Shown here piece after piece: positions 7,083 to 13,888 of a DNA stretch of 20,835 bases (position 1 is the first letter of the stretch; each line of letters starts with the position of its first letter). Location of the stretch: the NCBI GenBank assembly GCA_944354085.1, contig CALVPW010000073.1, positions 1-20,835 of the forward strand. Reading direction: 5' to 3'. Below the pieces are notes generated by a model that saw only the letters and a list, made by a program, of their open reading frames with translations, had not been told where the DNA came from and did no database searches. The position numbers and the translations under genes were made by a program. This stretch comes from an uncultured Clostridia bacterium. GTDB taxonomy: Bacteria > Bacillota > Clostridia > Christensenellales > Borkfalkiaceae.

Positions 7083-8144
7083 ATGCAATTTTTGAGCCGC
7101 AAGGCGCGCACCGTTCTGCCCTATACGGCGGGCGAACAGCTGCGCGACAGGCAGTATGTCAAACTGAATACCAACGAAAATCCCTACCCGCCCTCGCCGC
7201 GCGTGACGGAAGCGCTTGCACGCGTTGCGGGAGACGATCTGCGCAGATATCCGCGTCCCGATGCGGGGCTGCTGCGCGCCGCCGTTGCGGAACGCGAAGG
7301 CGTTTCGCCCGAAAACGTTTTTTGCGGGAACGGGTCCGACGAAGTGCTCGCGCTGAGCTTTCCCGCTTTTTTTGACGGGGACGGCGCGGGCGCTTGTTTT
7401 GCAGATATCACCTACTCCTTTTACGAGGTATTCGCATCGTTTTTCGGGATCCCGCATACCGTTGTGCCCCTTCGCGGTGATTTTACGCTCGATCTTGCCG
7501 CGATGCAGCAAACGCCTTGCCGGGGCTATTATATCGCCAATCCCAACGCGCCCACGGGCATCGGCGTTCATCGGGACGCGATGGAGGCGTTCGTTGCCGC
7601 GGCGAAGGATAAGATCGTCATCGCCGACGAGGCGTATATGGACTTCTTCGGCGAGAGTCTCGCGCCGCTCACCAAGCGCTATCCCAACCTTCTTGTCGTC
7701 AAGACGTTCTCAAAGAGCTATTCGCTCGCGGGCATCCGCTGCGGATATGCGGTGGGGGACGCGGCGCTCATCGAGGGGCTCTTCCGTATGAAGGATTGCT
7801 TCAATTCCTATCCCGTCGACGCCGTGTGCGAGGCGGTGTGCACGGCGGCGCTCTCCGACGAAGGATATCATCAAAGGACGACGGCGCGCATCGTACAAGA
7901 GCGCGAGCGCCTGCGCGGCGCGCTCCTTGCGCTCGGGTTCACCGTTCCGAAGAGCGATGCGAACTTTCTGTTCGCGGGGCGTGCGGCGCGTTCGGGAAAG
8001 GAGATCTACACGCGTTTGAAGCAGGAAGGCGTGCTCGTCCGTTTTTGGGATAAGCCCGTGCTGCGCGATTTCTGCCGCATCACGGTGGGCACGCCCGAAG
8101 AGAACGACGTGCTCTTGCAAAAGCTGGAAAATATCTTAAAATAG
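7083..8144 (+). CDS. hisC: Histidinol-phosphate aminotransferase (class I/II PLP enzyme)
   Basis: A 353-residue cytoplasmic fold-type I aminotransferase. It shows the HisC N-terminal motif KLNTNENPYPPSP (27-39), RRYPRPD (54-60), GNGSDEVL (82-89), NPNAPTG (153-159), DEAYMDF (182-188) and the PLP lysine K211 in KTFSKSYSLAGIR. It would convert imidazole-acetol phosphate and glutamate to histidinol phosphate and 2-oxoglutarate in histidine synthesis. No other his gene is nearby. Its partners are an AraM-like protein and a HAD phosphatase, so a role on another phosphorylated substrate is possible, as HisC-like enzymes are versatile. The start has GAGAGGG just upstream. Confidence 0.88.
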   Translation: MQFLSRKARTVLPYTAGEQLRDRQYVKLNTNENPYPPSPRVTEALARVAGDDLRRYPRPDAGLLRAAVAEREGVSPENVFCGNGSDEVLALSFPAFFDGDGAGACFADITYSFYEVFASFFGIPHTVVPLRGDFTLDLAAMQQTPCRGYYIANPNAPTGIGVHRDAMEAFVAAAKDKIVIADEAYMDFFGESLAPLTKRYPNLLVVKTFSKSYSLAGIRCGYAVGDAALIEGLFRMKDCFNSYPVDAVCEAVCTAALSDEGYHQRTTARIVQERERLRGALLALGFTVPKSDANFLFAGRAARSGKEIYTRLKQEGVLVRFWDKPVLRDFCRITVGTPEENDVLLQKLENILK

Positions 8145-8155
8145 GGGGCGCGCAT

Positions 8156-9181
8156 ATGCCGTTCGGCGCATGCGTACCAAAGAGGGAGCCCGCAAACGCG
8201 GGAGGACTTACGTTTACGGATGCCCGCACGGGCGCGGAAGCATTTTTGAGCGGGCGGGCAGGCAAGGCGCTCGTCCTTGCCGAAGACGCCGCCTTTTGCG
8301 CCATGCTGCCCGCGGTACGTTCGCCGCGCGCGATCTCCGTTTTATGGGAGGGCGACGCGCTCGGGCTCTTTGCGCTGCCCGAAGTTTGCTGCGTCCTTGC
8401 GGCGGGCGGGGCGGATGTGATGCGTGCGGCGCGTTTTTTTGCGGCGGTCCGCAGGATCCCGTGCGCACTCTTTCCCGTTTCCGCCGCGCTCGACGGCGTG
8501 TTCACGGCGGCAGGCGAGGCGGGTGCGCCGCCGTCTGCCGAGATCGTTTGCGACGAAGCCCTCATGGCGTCTTCCGCGGGGGAAGGCTACGCCCGCATCC
8601 TGTTGGCGCGGCTCGCTCTCTTTGAAGCGCGCGCCGCGGGGATGCTGCGCCGCGCGCCCTTTGGCGGGGAGGCGTACGAACGGGCGTTCGGGCACAGCGA
8701 TATCCGCGGGGAGCTGCAATTTTTGGAGATCGTGCGGCGGAATGCGGCGCTCCGCATATGCGAGGCGGCGGGCGCGCCGCGGGGCGAGAGCGCCTATATG
8801 CAAGGTCCCGCATATGCGCGTTGGCGGACGCTGACGGCGCTTTATCACGCGTTTTTTGCGGCGGGCGAACCGCGGCGGTACTTCGTGCCCGATTATGCCG
8901 CCCGCGCCGCGGCGGCGGGCGTCGGATACGCCGCGCTGCGCATCCCTTCGCCGCAGGAATACGCCGCCCGCGCCATCCGCTTCGAGCAGCTGCGCGGGAT
9001 GCTCCTCACCGAGCTCAAAGCGCTGACCGCGCGGCGGACGGAGCACGAGCGTGCGCTCAGAACGTTGGGGGCGGCGGTGCCCGCGCCCGATCTCAAACTT
9101 TTACGGGGGCTGCCCGAACGGGCGGAAGAGGGGCTCACGCCGCTCATCCGCGACTTCGGGCTGATGGATGCTTTGATATGA
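8156..9181 (+). CDS. Degenerate glycerol-1-phosphate dehydrogenase (AraM)-like protein
   Basis: A 341-residue, very Ala/Arg-rich protein. From memory of AraM/G1PDH, residues near 80-120 align without gaps: the nucleotide-binding GGG/GSG-x-x-x-D becomes GGADVMR (third Gly and the Asp lost), and the PTAxSxDG motif becomes FPVSAALDG (DG kept). Further on, the GxGD metal-ligand motif reads GEGY, so the Asp is Tyr, and the two His ligand motifs (EHxxxH and LHG) have no clear counterpart. It is therefore likely to have the iron-alcohol-dehydrogenase fold but no dehydrogenase chemistry. Start ATG 8156 has GGGGG 7 bases upstream; the stop overlaps the next start (ATGA). AraM and a NagD-type phosphatase (AraL) are also neighbours in the Bacillus ara operon, which supports the assignment. 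It could still be a distant family with a new role. Confidence 0.5.
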   Translation: MPFGACVPKREPANAGGLTFTDARTGAEAFLSGRAGKALVLAEDAAFCAMLPAVRSPRAISVLWEGDALGLFALPEVCCVLAAGGADVMRAARFFAAVRRIPCALFPVSAALDGVFTAAGEAGAPPSAEIVCDEALMASSAGEGYARILLARLALFEARAAGMLRRAPFGGEAYERAFGHSDIRGELQFLEIVRRNAALRICEAAGAPRGESAYMQGPAYARWRTLTALYHAFFAAGEPRRYFVPDYAARAAAAGVGYAALRIPSPQEYAARAIRFEQLRGMLLTELKALTARRTEHERALRTLGAAVPAPDLKLLRGLPERAEEGLTPLIRDFGLMDALI

Positions 9182-9960
9182 CGAAAGAAGAATTGCTGCA
9201 ATCCGTCGATCTGTTTTTGCTCGATCTCGACGGAACGGTCTATCTGGACGAAACGCCCATCGGCGACATGTGCGCGACGCTCGCGCGCCTGCGCGGCATG
9301 GGGAAAAAACTCGTGTATCTCACCAATAATTCCTCCAAAACGCCCGACGAGTACATCAAAAAGCTCACGCGCATCGGGCTTTGGGGGGAGGGCGACGCCG
9401 TATACACTTCGGCGATGGCGGCGATCGAGTATCTCCGCGCCCGCCATGCGGGACAAACGGCGTACGTTTTGGCGACGCAAGCCGTGCGCGGGCAGTTTTC
9501 TGCGGCGGGGATCGCGCTCGACGACGTTGCGCCCGACGTATGTGTGCTCGCTTACGACGTGACGCTGGATTTTGGCAAGATCAGGCGCTTCAACGAGTGC
9601 CTTGCGGGCGGCGCGGTGTATATCGCCACCCATCCCGACGACGTATGCCCGACGGCAGGCGTACCCATGCCTGACGTCGGTTCGTTCATCGCCATGTTCG
9701 AGCGCGCCTGCGGACGGCTGCCTTCCGTCATTTGCGGCAAGCCGTTCACGGTGATGGGGGAGTGCGTACGGCGGGCGTTCGGCGTGCCTGCCGCGCGCAC
9801 CTGTATGGTGGGCGACAGGATGCATACGGATATCCGCTTCGGCAACGCCAACGGCATGAAGTCGCTCCTCGTGCTCTCGGGCGAGACCACGCAGGCGACG
9901 ATGAAAGATTTTCCCGATCGTCCCGACGTCGTCCTGCCCTCCCTCAACGAAATTTTCTGA
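9178..9960 (+). CDS. HAD-IIA phosphatase, NagD/AraL-like
   Basis: A 260-residue cytoplasmic sugar-phosphate/phosphoglycolate-type phosphatase with all four HAD motifs: DLDGTVY with nucleophile D16 and acid D18, TNNSS (49-53), the motif III lysine in CGKPF, and GDRMHTDI. The C2-type cap lies between motifs II and III. Start ATG 9178 overlaps the previous stop by four bases, so the two products are probably made in fixed ratio. Family members dephosphorylate a broad set of small phosphates; AraL is the close functional model given the AraM-like neighbour. No terminator separates it from the sigma operon promoter at 9968. Confidence 0.9.
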   Translation: MTKEELLQSVDLFLLDLDGTVYLDETPIGDMCATLARLRGMGKKLVYLTNNSSKTPDEYIKKLTRIGLWGEGDAVYTSAMAAIEYLRARHAGQTAYVLATQAVRGQFSAAGIALDDVAPDVCVLAYDVTLDFGKIRRFNECLAGGAVYIATHPDDVCPTAGVPMPDVGSFIAMFERACGRLPSVICGKPFTVMGECVRRAFGVPAARTCMVGDRMHTDIRFGNANGMKSLLVLSGETTQATMKDFPDRPDVVLPSLNEIF

Positions 9961-9967
9961 AATGCGT

Positions 9968-9995
9968 TTGAACCCACCCGCCGCGGTGGTAAAAT
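9968..9995 (+). promoter_or_regulatory. Promoter of the sigma-factor operon, with a dyad in its spacer
   Basis: TTGAAC (9968-9973), 16-base spacer, TAAAAT (9990-9995) gives a usable sigma-A promoter. The spacer itself is CCACC-6-GGTGG, an inverted repeat between the two hexamers. The overlapping GTTTGAA and GGTAAA could also be read as a SigB-like promoter, which would make the operon self-activating; this reading is speculative. Confidence 0.6.
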
Positions 9996-10035
9996 AAGAA
10001 TAAGGACCGTGCCGCGCCGCACGGCGGAGGAAACT

Positions 10036-10338
10036 ATGAAAGAGATCACCATCCTCGGACGTTCGCCCGTCCGTATCGCCCTTTCGGGGACCATCGATTC
10101 GTCGAATGCGGAGGATTTTTTCGCCGAAGTCATCGCGCTTTATAACGGGGCGCCTTCGGATATCACGTTCGAGTGCGAGCAGTTGGAATTCATCGATTCC
10201 ACGGCGCTCGGGACCTTCGTCAAACTGCTCAAACATGCCAAAACGGACGGCTATACCGTCCGTCTGACGGGGTTGAGCGCCAGACTCAAAAAACTCTTCG
10301 TCATCTGCGCGCTCGACAGGATCATGGAGATCGCATGA
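10036..10338 (+). CDS. Anti-sigma factor antagonist, STAS domain (SpoIIAA/RsbV-like)
   Basis: A 100-residue single STAS domain. The phosphorylation loop reads FIDSTALGTFVKL, equivalent to the DSSGLG loop of SpoIIAA, making Ser55 the predicted phospho-acceptor. In the known partner-switch, the unphosphorylated antagonist binds the anti-sigma kinase and frees the sigma factor. ATG 10036 follows GGCGGAGG; earlier in-frame starts would lie before the ribosome site. First gene of an operon whose order (antagonist, HATPase, sigma) matches spoIIAA-spoIIAB-sigF and rsbV-rsbW-sigB. Its stop overlaps the next start (ATGA). Confidence 0.9.
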   Translation: MKEITILGRSPVRIALSGTIDSSNAEDFFAEVIALYNGAPSDITFECEQLEFIDSTALGTFVKLLKHAKTDGYTVRLTGLSARLKKLFVICALDRIMEIA

Positions 10339-10703
10339 TGGAACTTTTTAAGATGCGCGTCGCGCTGCGCAGCGACGTGATGACGACGGTACGGCTCGCG
10401 ACGGGGGGCGTCTGCTCGCTCGCCGCGCTCAGTTACGACGACGGGGAGGACTGCAAAGTCTGTGTGACGGAGAGCCTTCTTCTCTTGCTGCGCGGCGGTT
10501 ACGCCTGCGCCGACGTGACGTTCACGGAAGGCGATGCGCTCTCCGTTCTGGTCGAAGGGGAGGGCGGCGCGGCAAAGAACGCCCCCTGCGAAGAGGACGA
10601 GATCGCCCTCGCGCTCATCAACGCTTTGGCGGAGAACGTCGAGATGCGCAGGCAGGACGGCGCGCTCAGGACCATTGCGTTCACCTTCGGGAAGCAGGCA
10701 TGA
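10335..10703 (+). CDS. Degenerate anti-sigma factor, SpoIIAB/RsbW-like HATPase remnant
   Basis: A 122-residue protein in the place of the anti-sigma kinase gene. By eye it aligns with SpoIIAB along its length: N-terminal strand FKMRVALRSD, then KVCVTESLLLLLRGGY against the N-box. Glu46 is kept but Asn50, which holds Mg-ATP, is Leu. The G1 DxGxG becomes VEGEG and the G2 SGMGF becomes DEIAL. ATP binding and kinase activity are therefore unlikely, though a sigma- or STAS-binding surface could persist. Two ATGs (10335 and 10338) are possible; the first overlaps the STAS stop. It overlaps the sigma gene by ATGA. It could be an adaptor that binds the sigma factor without phosphorylating the antagonist. 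Confidence 0.65.
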   Translation: MMELFKMRVALRSDVMTTVRLATGGVCSLAALSYDDGEDCKVCVTESLLLLLRGGYACADVTFTEGDALSVLVEGEGGAAKNAPCEEDEIALALINALAENVEMRRQDGALRTIAFTFGKQA

Positions 10704-11428
10704 ACGACGAAGAATTGTTCCGCAAATACCGTGAAACGGGCGACGTTGCCATCCGCAACGCCATCGTGGAAAAATACCTCTATATCGCTTCGGTGATCGC
10801 CAAAAAGTTCGTCGGGCGCGGCGTGGAGTACGACGATCTGTATCAGGTCGCCTCGCTCGCTCTGATCAAAGGGGTGGATAGGTTCGACGAGAGCAAGGGC
10901 TCCAAATTTTCCACGTTCATCACGCCCACCATCACGGGGGAGATCAAAAATTATTTCCGCGACCGTTCCCGCCTCGTGCATCTTCCGCGCAAGGTGAGCG
11001 AGCTGAGGGTGGGGATCAAGCGCGAGGCAGAGCGCTATCTTGCCGAAACGGGCAAAAACGCCACCGCAAAGGAGCTTGCCGACCGCCTCGGCGTGAGCGA
11101 GGAAGACGTGATCCGCTGTTCGGAGGCGGGCGGCGTCGTTTCGCTCGACGGCGCAGCCGACCGCGAAGGGGAGAACGTCAGCCTTTACGACGTGATCCCC
11201 GCCGAGGAGAACGTGTTCGAGGACGTGGAGAACCGCGATGCGGTGCGCGCCGCGCTCGCCTCCCTTTCGGAGACGGAGCGCAAACTCGTCATGTACCGTT
11301 TCGGGAAGGAACTCTCGCAGATGGAGACGGCGAAGCGCATGGGCGTTTCGCAGATGAACGTCTCGCGGATGGAACGCAAGATCTTGCAAAAACTCAAGGA
11401 AAACCTCAAAAAGACGATGGTGGAATGA
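10700..11428 (+). CDS. RNA polymerase sigma factor, SigB/SigF/SigG family
   Basis: A 242-residue sigma-70 group 3 factor. Region 2 contains DDLYQVASLALIKGVDRF (45-62) and the -10-recognition helix FSTFITPTITGEIKNYFRD (70-88). Region 3 follows with a helix-turn-helix near TAKELADRLGVSEEDV, and region 4 starts at 189 with LSETERKLVMYRF and the -35-binding helix MGVSQMNVSRMERKI. The domain set and length match SigB/SigF. Genetic context (STAS antagonist upstream, HATPases on both sides) says it is held by a partner switch and released by a stress or developmental signal. Whether it serves general stress or sporulation cannot be told from the sequence alone; a stress role seems more likely as no other spo genes accompany it. 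Confidence 0.93.
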   Translation: MNDEELFRKYRETGDVAIRNAIVEKYLYIASVIAKKFVGRGVEYDDLYQVASLALIKGVDRFDESKGSKFSTFITPTITGEIKNYFRDRSRLVHLPRKVSELRVGIKREAERYLAETGKNATAKELADRLGVSEEDVIRCSEAGGVVSLDGAADREGENVSLYDVIPAEENVFEDVENRDAVRAALASLSETERKLVMYRFGKELSQMETAKRMGVSQMNVSRMERKILQKLKENLKKTMVE

Positions 11429-11787
11429 TGTTTTTCGAAGTGGACGATTACGAGGCGCTGCGCACGTCGCTGCAACAGATGTGCGACGCGCTCGAAAGGG
11501 AATGCGTTCCCGTCGACGCCGTGTTCAATTGCAGGCTGATCGCCAACGAGCTGCTCGTGAACGCGCTCCGTTACGGCGGCGGGCATGCGGCGTTTTCGGC
11601 GCGGCGCGAAGGGGACACGCTCCGTATCACCGTGCAGAGCGCCGTGCGCTACCGTCCGCCCGCCCGCTCTTCCTGTTCGGACGTCACGGCGGAATGCGGG
11701 CGCGGGCTCTTTTTGGTGGATGCGCTCAGCGAACGCCGCGAATACAACGACAGCGAGGGCATCTGCGTCACCGTCCGTCTTTTATAA
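11425..11787 (+). CDS. HATPase anti-sigma factor, RsbW-like, with lost G1 box
   Basis: A 120-residue histidine-kinase-like ATPase domain. The N-box LIANELLVNALRYGGG has both Glu42 and Asn46, and the G2 region ECGRGLFLVDAL (90-101) is intact. The G1 motif D-x-G-x-G that contacts adenine is replaced by VQSAVRYRPP (70-79). It sits directly after the sigma gene with an ATGA overlap, where rsbX lies in Bacillus. Together with the first HATPase gene it gives the operon two imperfect ATP-site proteins with complementary losses. It is the better candidate for a real kinase, but weakened adenine binding would have to be compensated. The second ATG at 11428 is an alternative start. Confidence 0.8.
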   Translation: MMFFEVDDYEALRTSLQQMCDALERECVPVDAVFNCRLIANELLVNALRYGGGHAAFSARREGDTLRITVQSAVRYRPPARSSCSDVTAECGRGLFLVDALSERREYNDSEGICVTVRLL

Positions 11788-11795
11788 ACCGTATA

Positions 11796-11831
11796 AAAAG
11801 ATCCGCTCTGCGATCGCAGAGCGGATCTTTT
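11796..11831. terminator. Bidirectional terminator, perfect 36-bp palindrome
   Basis: AAAAGATCCGCTCTGCGA and its exact reverse complement meet at a GATC centre, with A4 before and T4 after the stem on either strand. It lies between the convergent sigma operon (stop 11787) and the minus-strand gene ending at 11840, so it can end transcription in both directions. Confidence 0.93.
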
Positions 11832-11839
11832 ATGCGTTG

Positions 11840-12346
11840 TTATGCGCGGCTGACGTAAGCGTACAGTTTATCGAGCAGCGCCGAGGAGATATGGCTGCGG
11901 TATCTGCCGAAGTAGATGAACACCTTCGAGAAGAATTCGCGGTTGTCTCCGCCGATCACGTACGCGGGCAGATAGGCGAGATCGCCGTACTTGTTGGCGA
12001 TGAACAGATCGCCGAACTCGTTCTTCTCCTGCGGCGTGAGGCTGTTGATGAAGGAATCGTAGGTGTACTGCGACGCGTCGTAATTGGCGACGGGCGCGGG
12101 CGCAGGTGCGGGGGCGGGAACGGGCTGCGCGTATACGGGCGCGGGCGCGGGCTGATACGCCGCTGCGGCGGTCGCGGGTTCGGGTTCCATGCCCATCGCA
12201 AGCGCCGCCATGCTGCGCTCGAATTCGCTCATCGGCGTCTCTTCCGCCTTCACGGGCGCGGGCGCAGGCGCAGGTACAGGTGCGGGCTCCGCGGCGGGCG
12301 CGGGCTGCTGCACATTCGCGGGCTGCTGCGCGGGGTAGTAGGGCAT
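11840..12346 (-). pseudogene. C-terminal part of the Pro/Ala-rich membrane protein, after an in-frame TAG
   Basis: A 168-codon open frame continuing in the same frame as the gene that stops at 12350; only TAG and one CCG codon separate it from its first ATG. It has no ribosome binding site at that ATG. Content: a Pro/Ala linker of repeated APAP units (about residues 15-92, with a conserved-looking island SEFERSMAALAMGM), then a folded C-terminal domain (about 94-168) containing SLTPQEKNEFGDLFIAN, LPAYVIGGDNREFF and FIYFGRYRSHISSALL. I do not recognise this domain. It has no further stop and keeps normal codon use, so it has been under selection until recently or still is. It is either a piece of a broken gene, a readthrough extension, or the result of a base error. 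Confidence 0.6.
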
Positions 12347-12349
12347 CGG

Positions 12350-13606
12350 CTAGAAGGGCATCGCCACGGGCTGTTGGTTGTATACGGGCGGATGCACGTT
12401 GACGGTCACGTTCTGCGGCGGCTGCGCTTCGGCAACGGGCTGGCTGACGTTGACGGTCACGTTTTTGAGTTCGTTCTCCGCGGGTGTCGTCTGCACGGCG
12501 GCGGCTGCGGGCGCCGCGTATGCGTTTTCGCTGCGGACGGCGGGCTGCGCTTGAAGCGGCTGCGCTTGGAGCGCGGCGGCTTCTTCTTCCGCCTCCTCTT
12601 TGCGCGCCTTGGACGCTTGGAGGATGGCGACGACGAGGGACAGAAGGAGCGCTGCGAGCGGCGCCGCCATCAGGAGGATGGTGGAGAGCAGCTGCGTATT
12701 AAAGAGCGTCCACTCATTGTCCAAAAGACCGTTGGAGACAACGGCGAGCACCGCGGCGATGAGCATGAGCCCGAACCGCACGGCGTCGAACACATACGAT
12801 TTTTTCGCGTTCAGGCGGATCGCGGAGACCAACACGTTAAAGATGATAAGCGCCGCGAGCGCGAGCGTCGAGATGGCGAAGAACAGGTTGTCCTTGACTG
12901 CCGACGCGCCGCCTAAAACAGTAAGCTGCATGAAAAGCGACTGCTTATTGCACAGCGCGTATACTGCGAGCACCGTGAGCACGAAGAGGATGATATTGAG
13001 GAGCGCCAAGCCCTTTCTGCGCGCGAACGCCGCAACGATCAGGCACAGCAGCGCCGCGCCCGCGATGATGAGGGTGGGCACGTCGAACATCCCTTTCTGA
13101 AAGCCGTCTTCCAAAAGGCGCGTGGTGTAAAACACGGTGCACGCCAGCCCGAAATAGCCGAGGAAGACGGCAACGAGCCCCGTCATGGCGCAGTTCTTCG
13201 CCGCTTTGGGGACGCAGAAGGAGACGATCGCCGTCACGAGAGAGATCACAACGGCGGCGGCGGTCGTAAGGGCGGAGAGCAGCAGCGCCGCCTCGCTCAT
13301 ATTCAGGTAGGTATAAATGCCGTTAAAATAGTCGCCGATGCCCATGTCGAACACGGTTTTCACGTAATAGATGAAAAAGCCGATCAGCGATCCGTCAAGC
13401 GTGCCTTCGTTGGCGCCGAACAGCGTGCTGTGCGCCAAAAAATCCACCCAGCGCGAAAGGAGCCCGAGGAACAGGCCGCCTGCGGCGAGGACGAACGCGA
13501 TCACGGCAAGCGCGCGGTATCCGCCTGCCCGGACGGGGCGTTCCGTTTCGGGACTGTTTGCGGCAACCATGTCCGCGCCCGACTGTACGTTTACGTTCTG
13601 GCTCAT
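12350..13606 (-). CDS. Polytopic membrane protein with Pro/Ala-rich tail (function unknown; ends at an in-frame TAG)
   Basis: 418 residues from ATG 13606 to TAG 12350-12352. Upstream in-frame codons run into the promoter and a divergent gene, so the longer frame is not coding. A hydrophilic N-terminus (1-28) is followed by eight or nine hydrophobic helices (about 31-51, 72-84, 106-130, 140-160, 177-195, 198-218, 243-263, 276-293, 305-330), a charged stretch KARKEEAEEE, then a disordered tail with two copies of NVTVNV (382-387 and 399-404), which also echo the N-terminal QNVNVQ. The frame continues beyond the TAG into a linker and C-terminal domain, so the ancestral product was probably about 588 residues. 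I do not recognise a transporter family; a structural or sensing envelope role is possible. Confidence 0.8.
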   Translation of the reverse strand: MSQNVNVQSGADMVAANSPETERPVRAGGYRALAVIAFVLAAGGLFLGLLSRWVDFLAHSTLFGANEGTLDGSLIGFFIYYVKTVFDMGIGDYFNGIYTYLNMSEAALLLSALTTAAAVVISLVTAIVSFCVPKAAKNCAMTGLVAVFLGYFGLACTVFYTTRLLEDGFQKGMFDVPTLIIAGAALLCLIVAAFARRKGLALLNIILFVLTVLAVYALCNKQSLFMQLTVLGGASAVKDNLFFAISTLALAALIIFNVLVSAIRLNAKKSYVFDAVRFGLMLIAAVLAVVSNGLLDNEWTLFNTQLLSTILLMAAPLAALLLSLVVAILQASKARKEEAEEEAAALQAQPLQAQPAVRSENAYAAPAAAAVQTTPAENELKNVTVNVSQPVAEAQPPQNVTVNVHPPVYNQQPVAMPF

Positions 13607-13673
13607 ATGTGTCACACTCCGAAAGAAATTCGAACTTTTGCGGGAAAATATGATATTTCCCCAATTCTCCTCT

Positions 13674-13702
13674 ATTATAGCATGCGGGAAAGGGCGTGTC
13701 AA
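13674..13702 (-). promoter_or_regulatory. Consensus sigma-A promoter of the membrane-protein gene
   Basis: On the minus strand, TTGACA (13702-13697), 17-base spacer, TATAAT (13679-13674), both perfect. The leader of about 60 bases ends in GGAG roughly 10 bases before ATG 13606. The 105 bases between this promoter and the divergent one at 13808 are AT-rich and show no gene. Confidence 0.93.
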
Positions 13703-13807
13703 TACGCTTGATTGAAAAAAGAAATATTTGTGCAGATTGCTTTGTATGAAATTTGCGTGAAAAGCATGAAAATGCAGACATGGTAGGCATATTTTCGTAA
13801 AAAGCCC

Positions 13808-13836
13808 TTGATATTTGTATTTGCGGGTGGTATAAT
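13808..13836 (+). promoter_or_regulatory. Sigma-A promoter of the CdaR-like gene
   Basis: TTGATA (13808-13813), 17-base spacer ending TGG (extended -10), TATAAT (13831-13836). This rules out starting the downstream protein at the in-frame TTG 13808 or ATG 13834. Confidence 0.88.
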
Positions 13837-13888
13837 GAAAGCGGCGTTTGGCAAAAATAACCAAATCCGCCAAGGGGGCATGTCCGCG

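Noticed and set aside
7083..9960. A new biosynthetic cluster built on hisC, the AraM-like protein and the phosphatase
   Set aside because: Three genes without ligase, carrier or transporter are too little to claim a pathway; kept only as a question about the AraM-like protein.
12046..12330. Repetitive GCGGGCGCGG-type tracts as a DNA repeat array or CRISPR
   Set aside because: They are codons of an Ala-Pro-rich protein linker; there are no regular spacers.
12350..12352. General reassignment of TAG to an amino acid
   Set aside because: TAG ends other clear genes in the window (2254-2256, 8142-8144, 16722-16724) at their expected C-termini.
11585..12916. Long plus-strand open frame of 443 codons over the minus-strand membrane gene and its terminator
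   Set aside because: Arg/Gly/His-rich translation, no ribosome site, crosses the bidirectional terminator, and the minus strand has clear helices, promoter and codon structure.
13808..13888. Start of the CdaR-like protein at TTG 13808
   Set aside because: This TTG is the promoter -35 and ATG 13834 is within the -10, so both lie before the transcription start.
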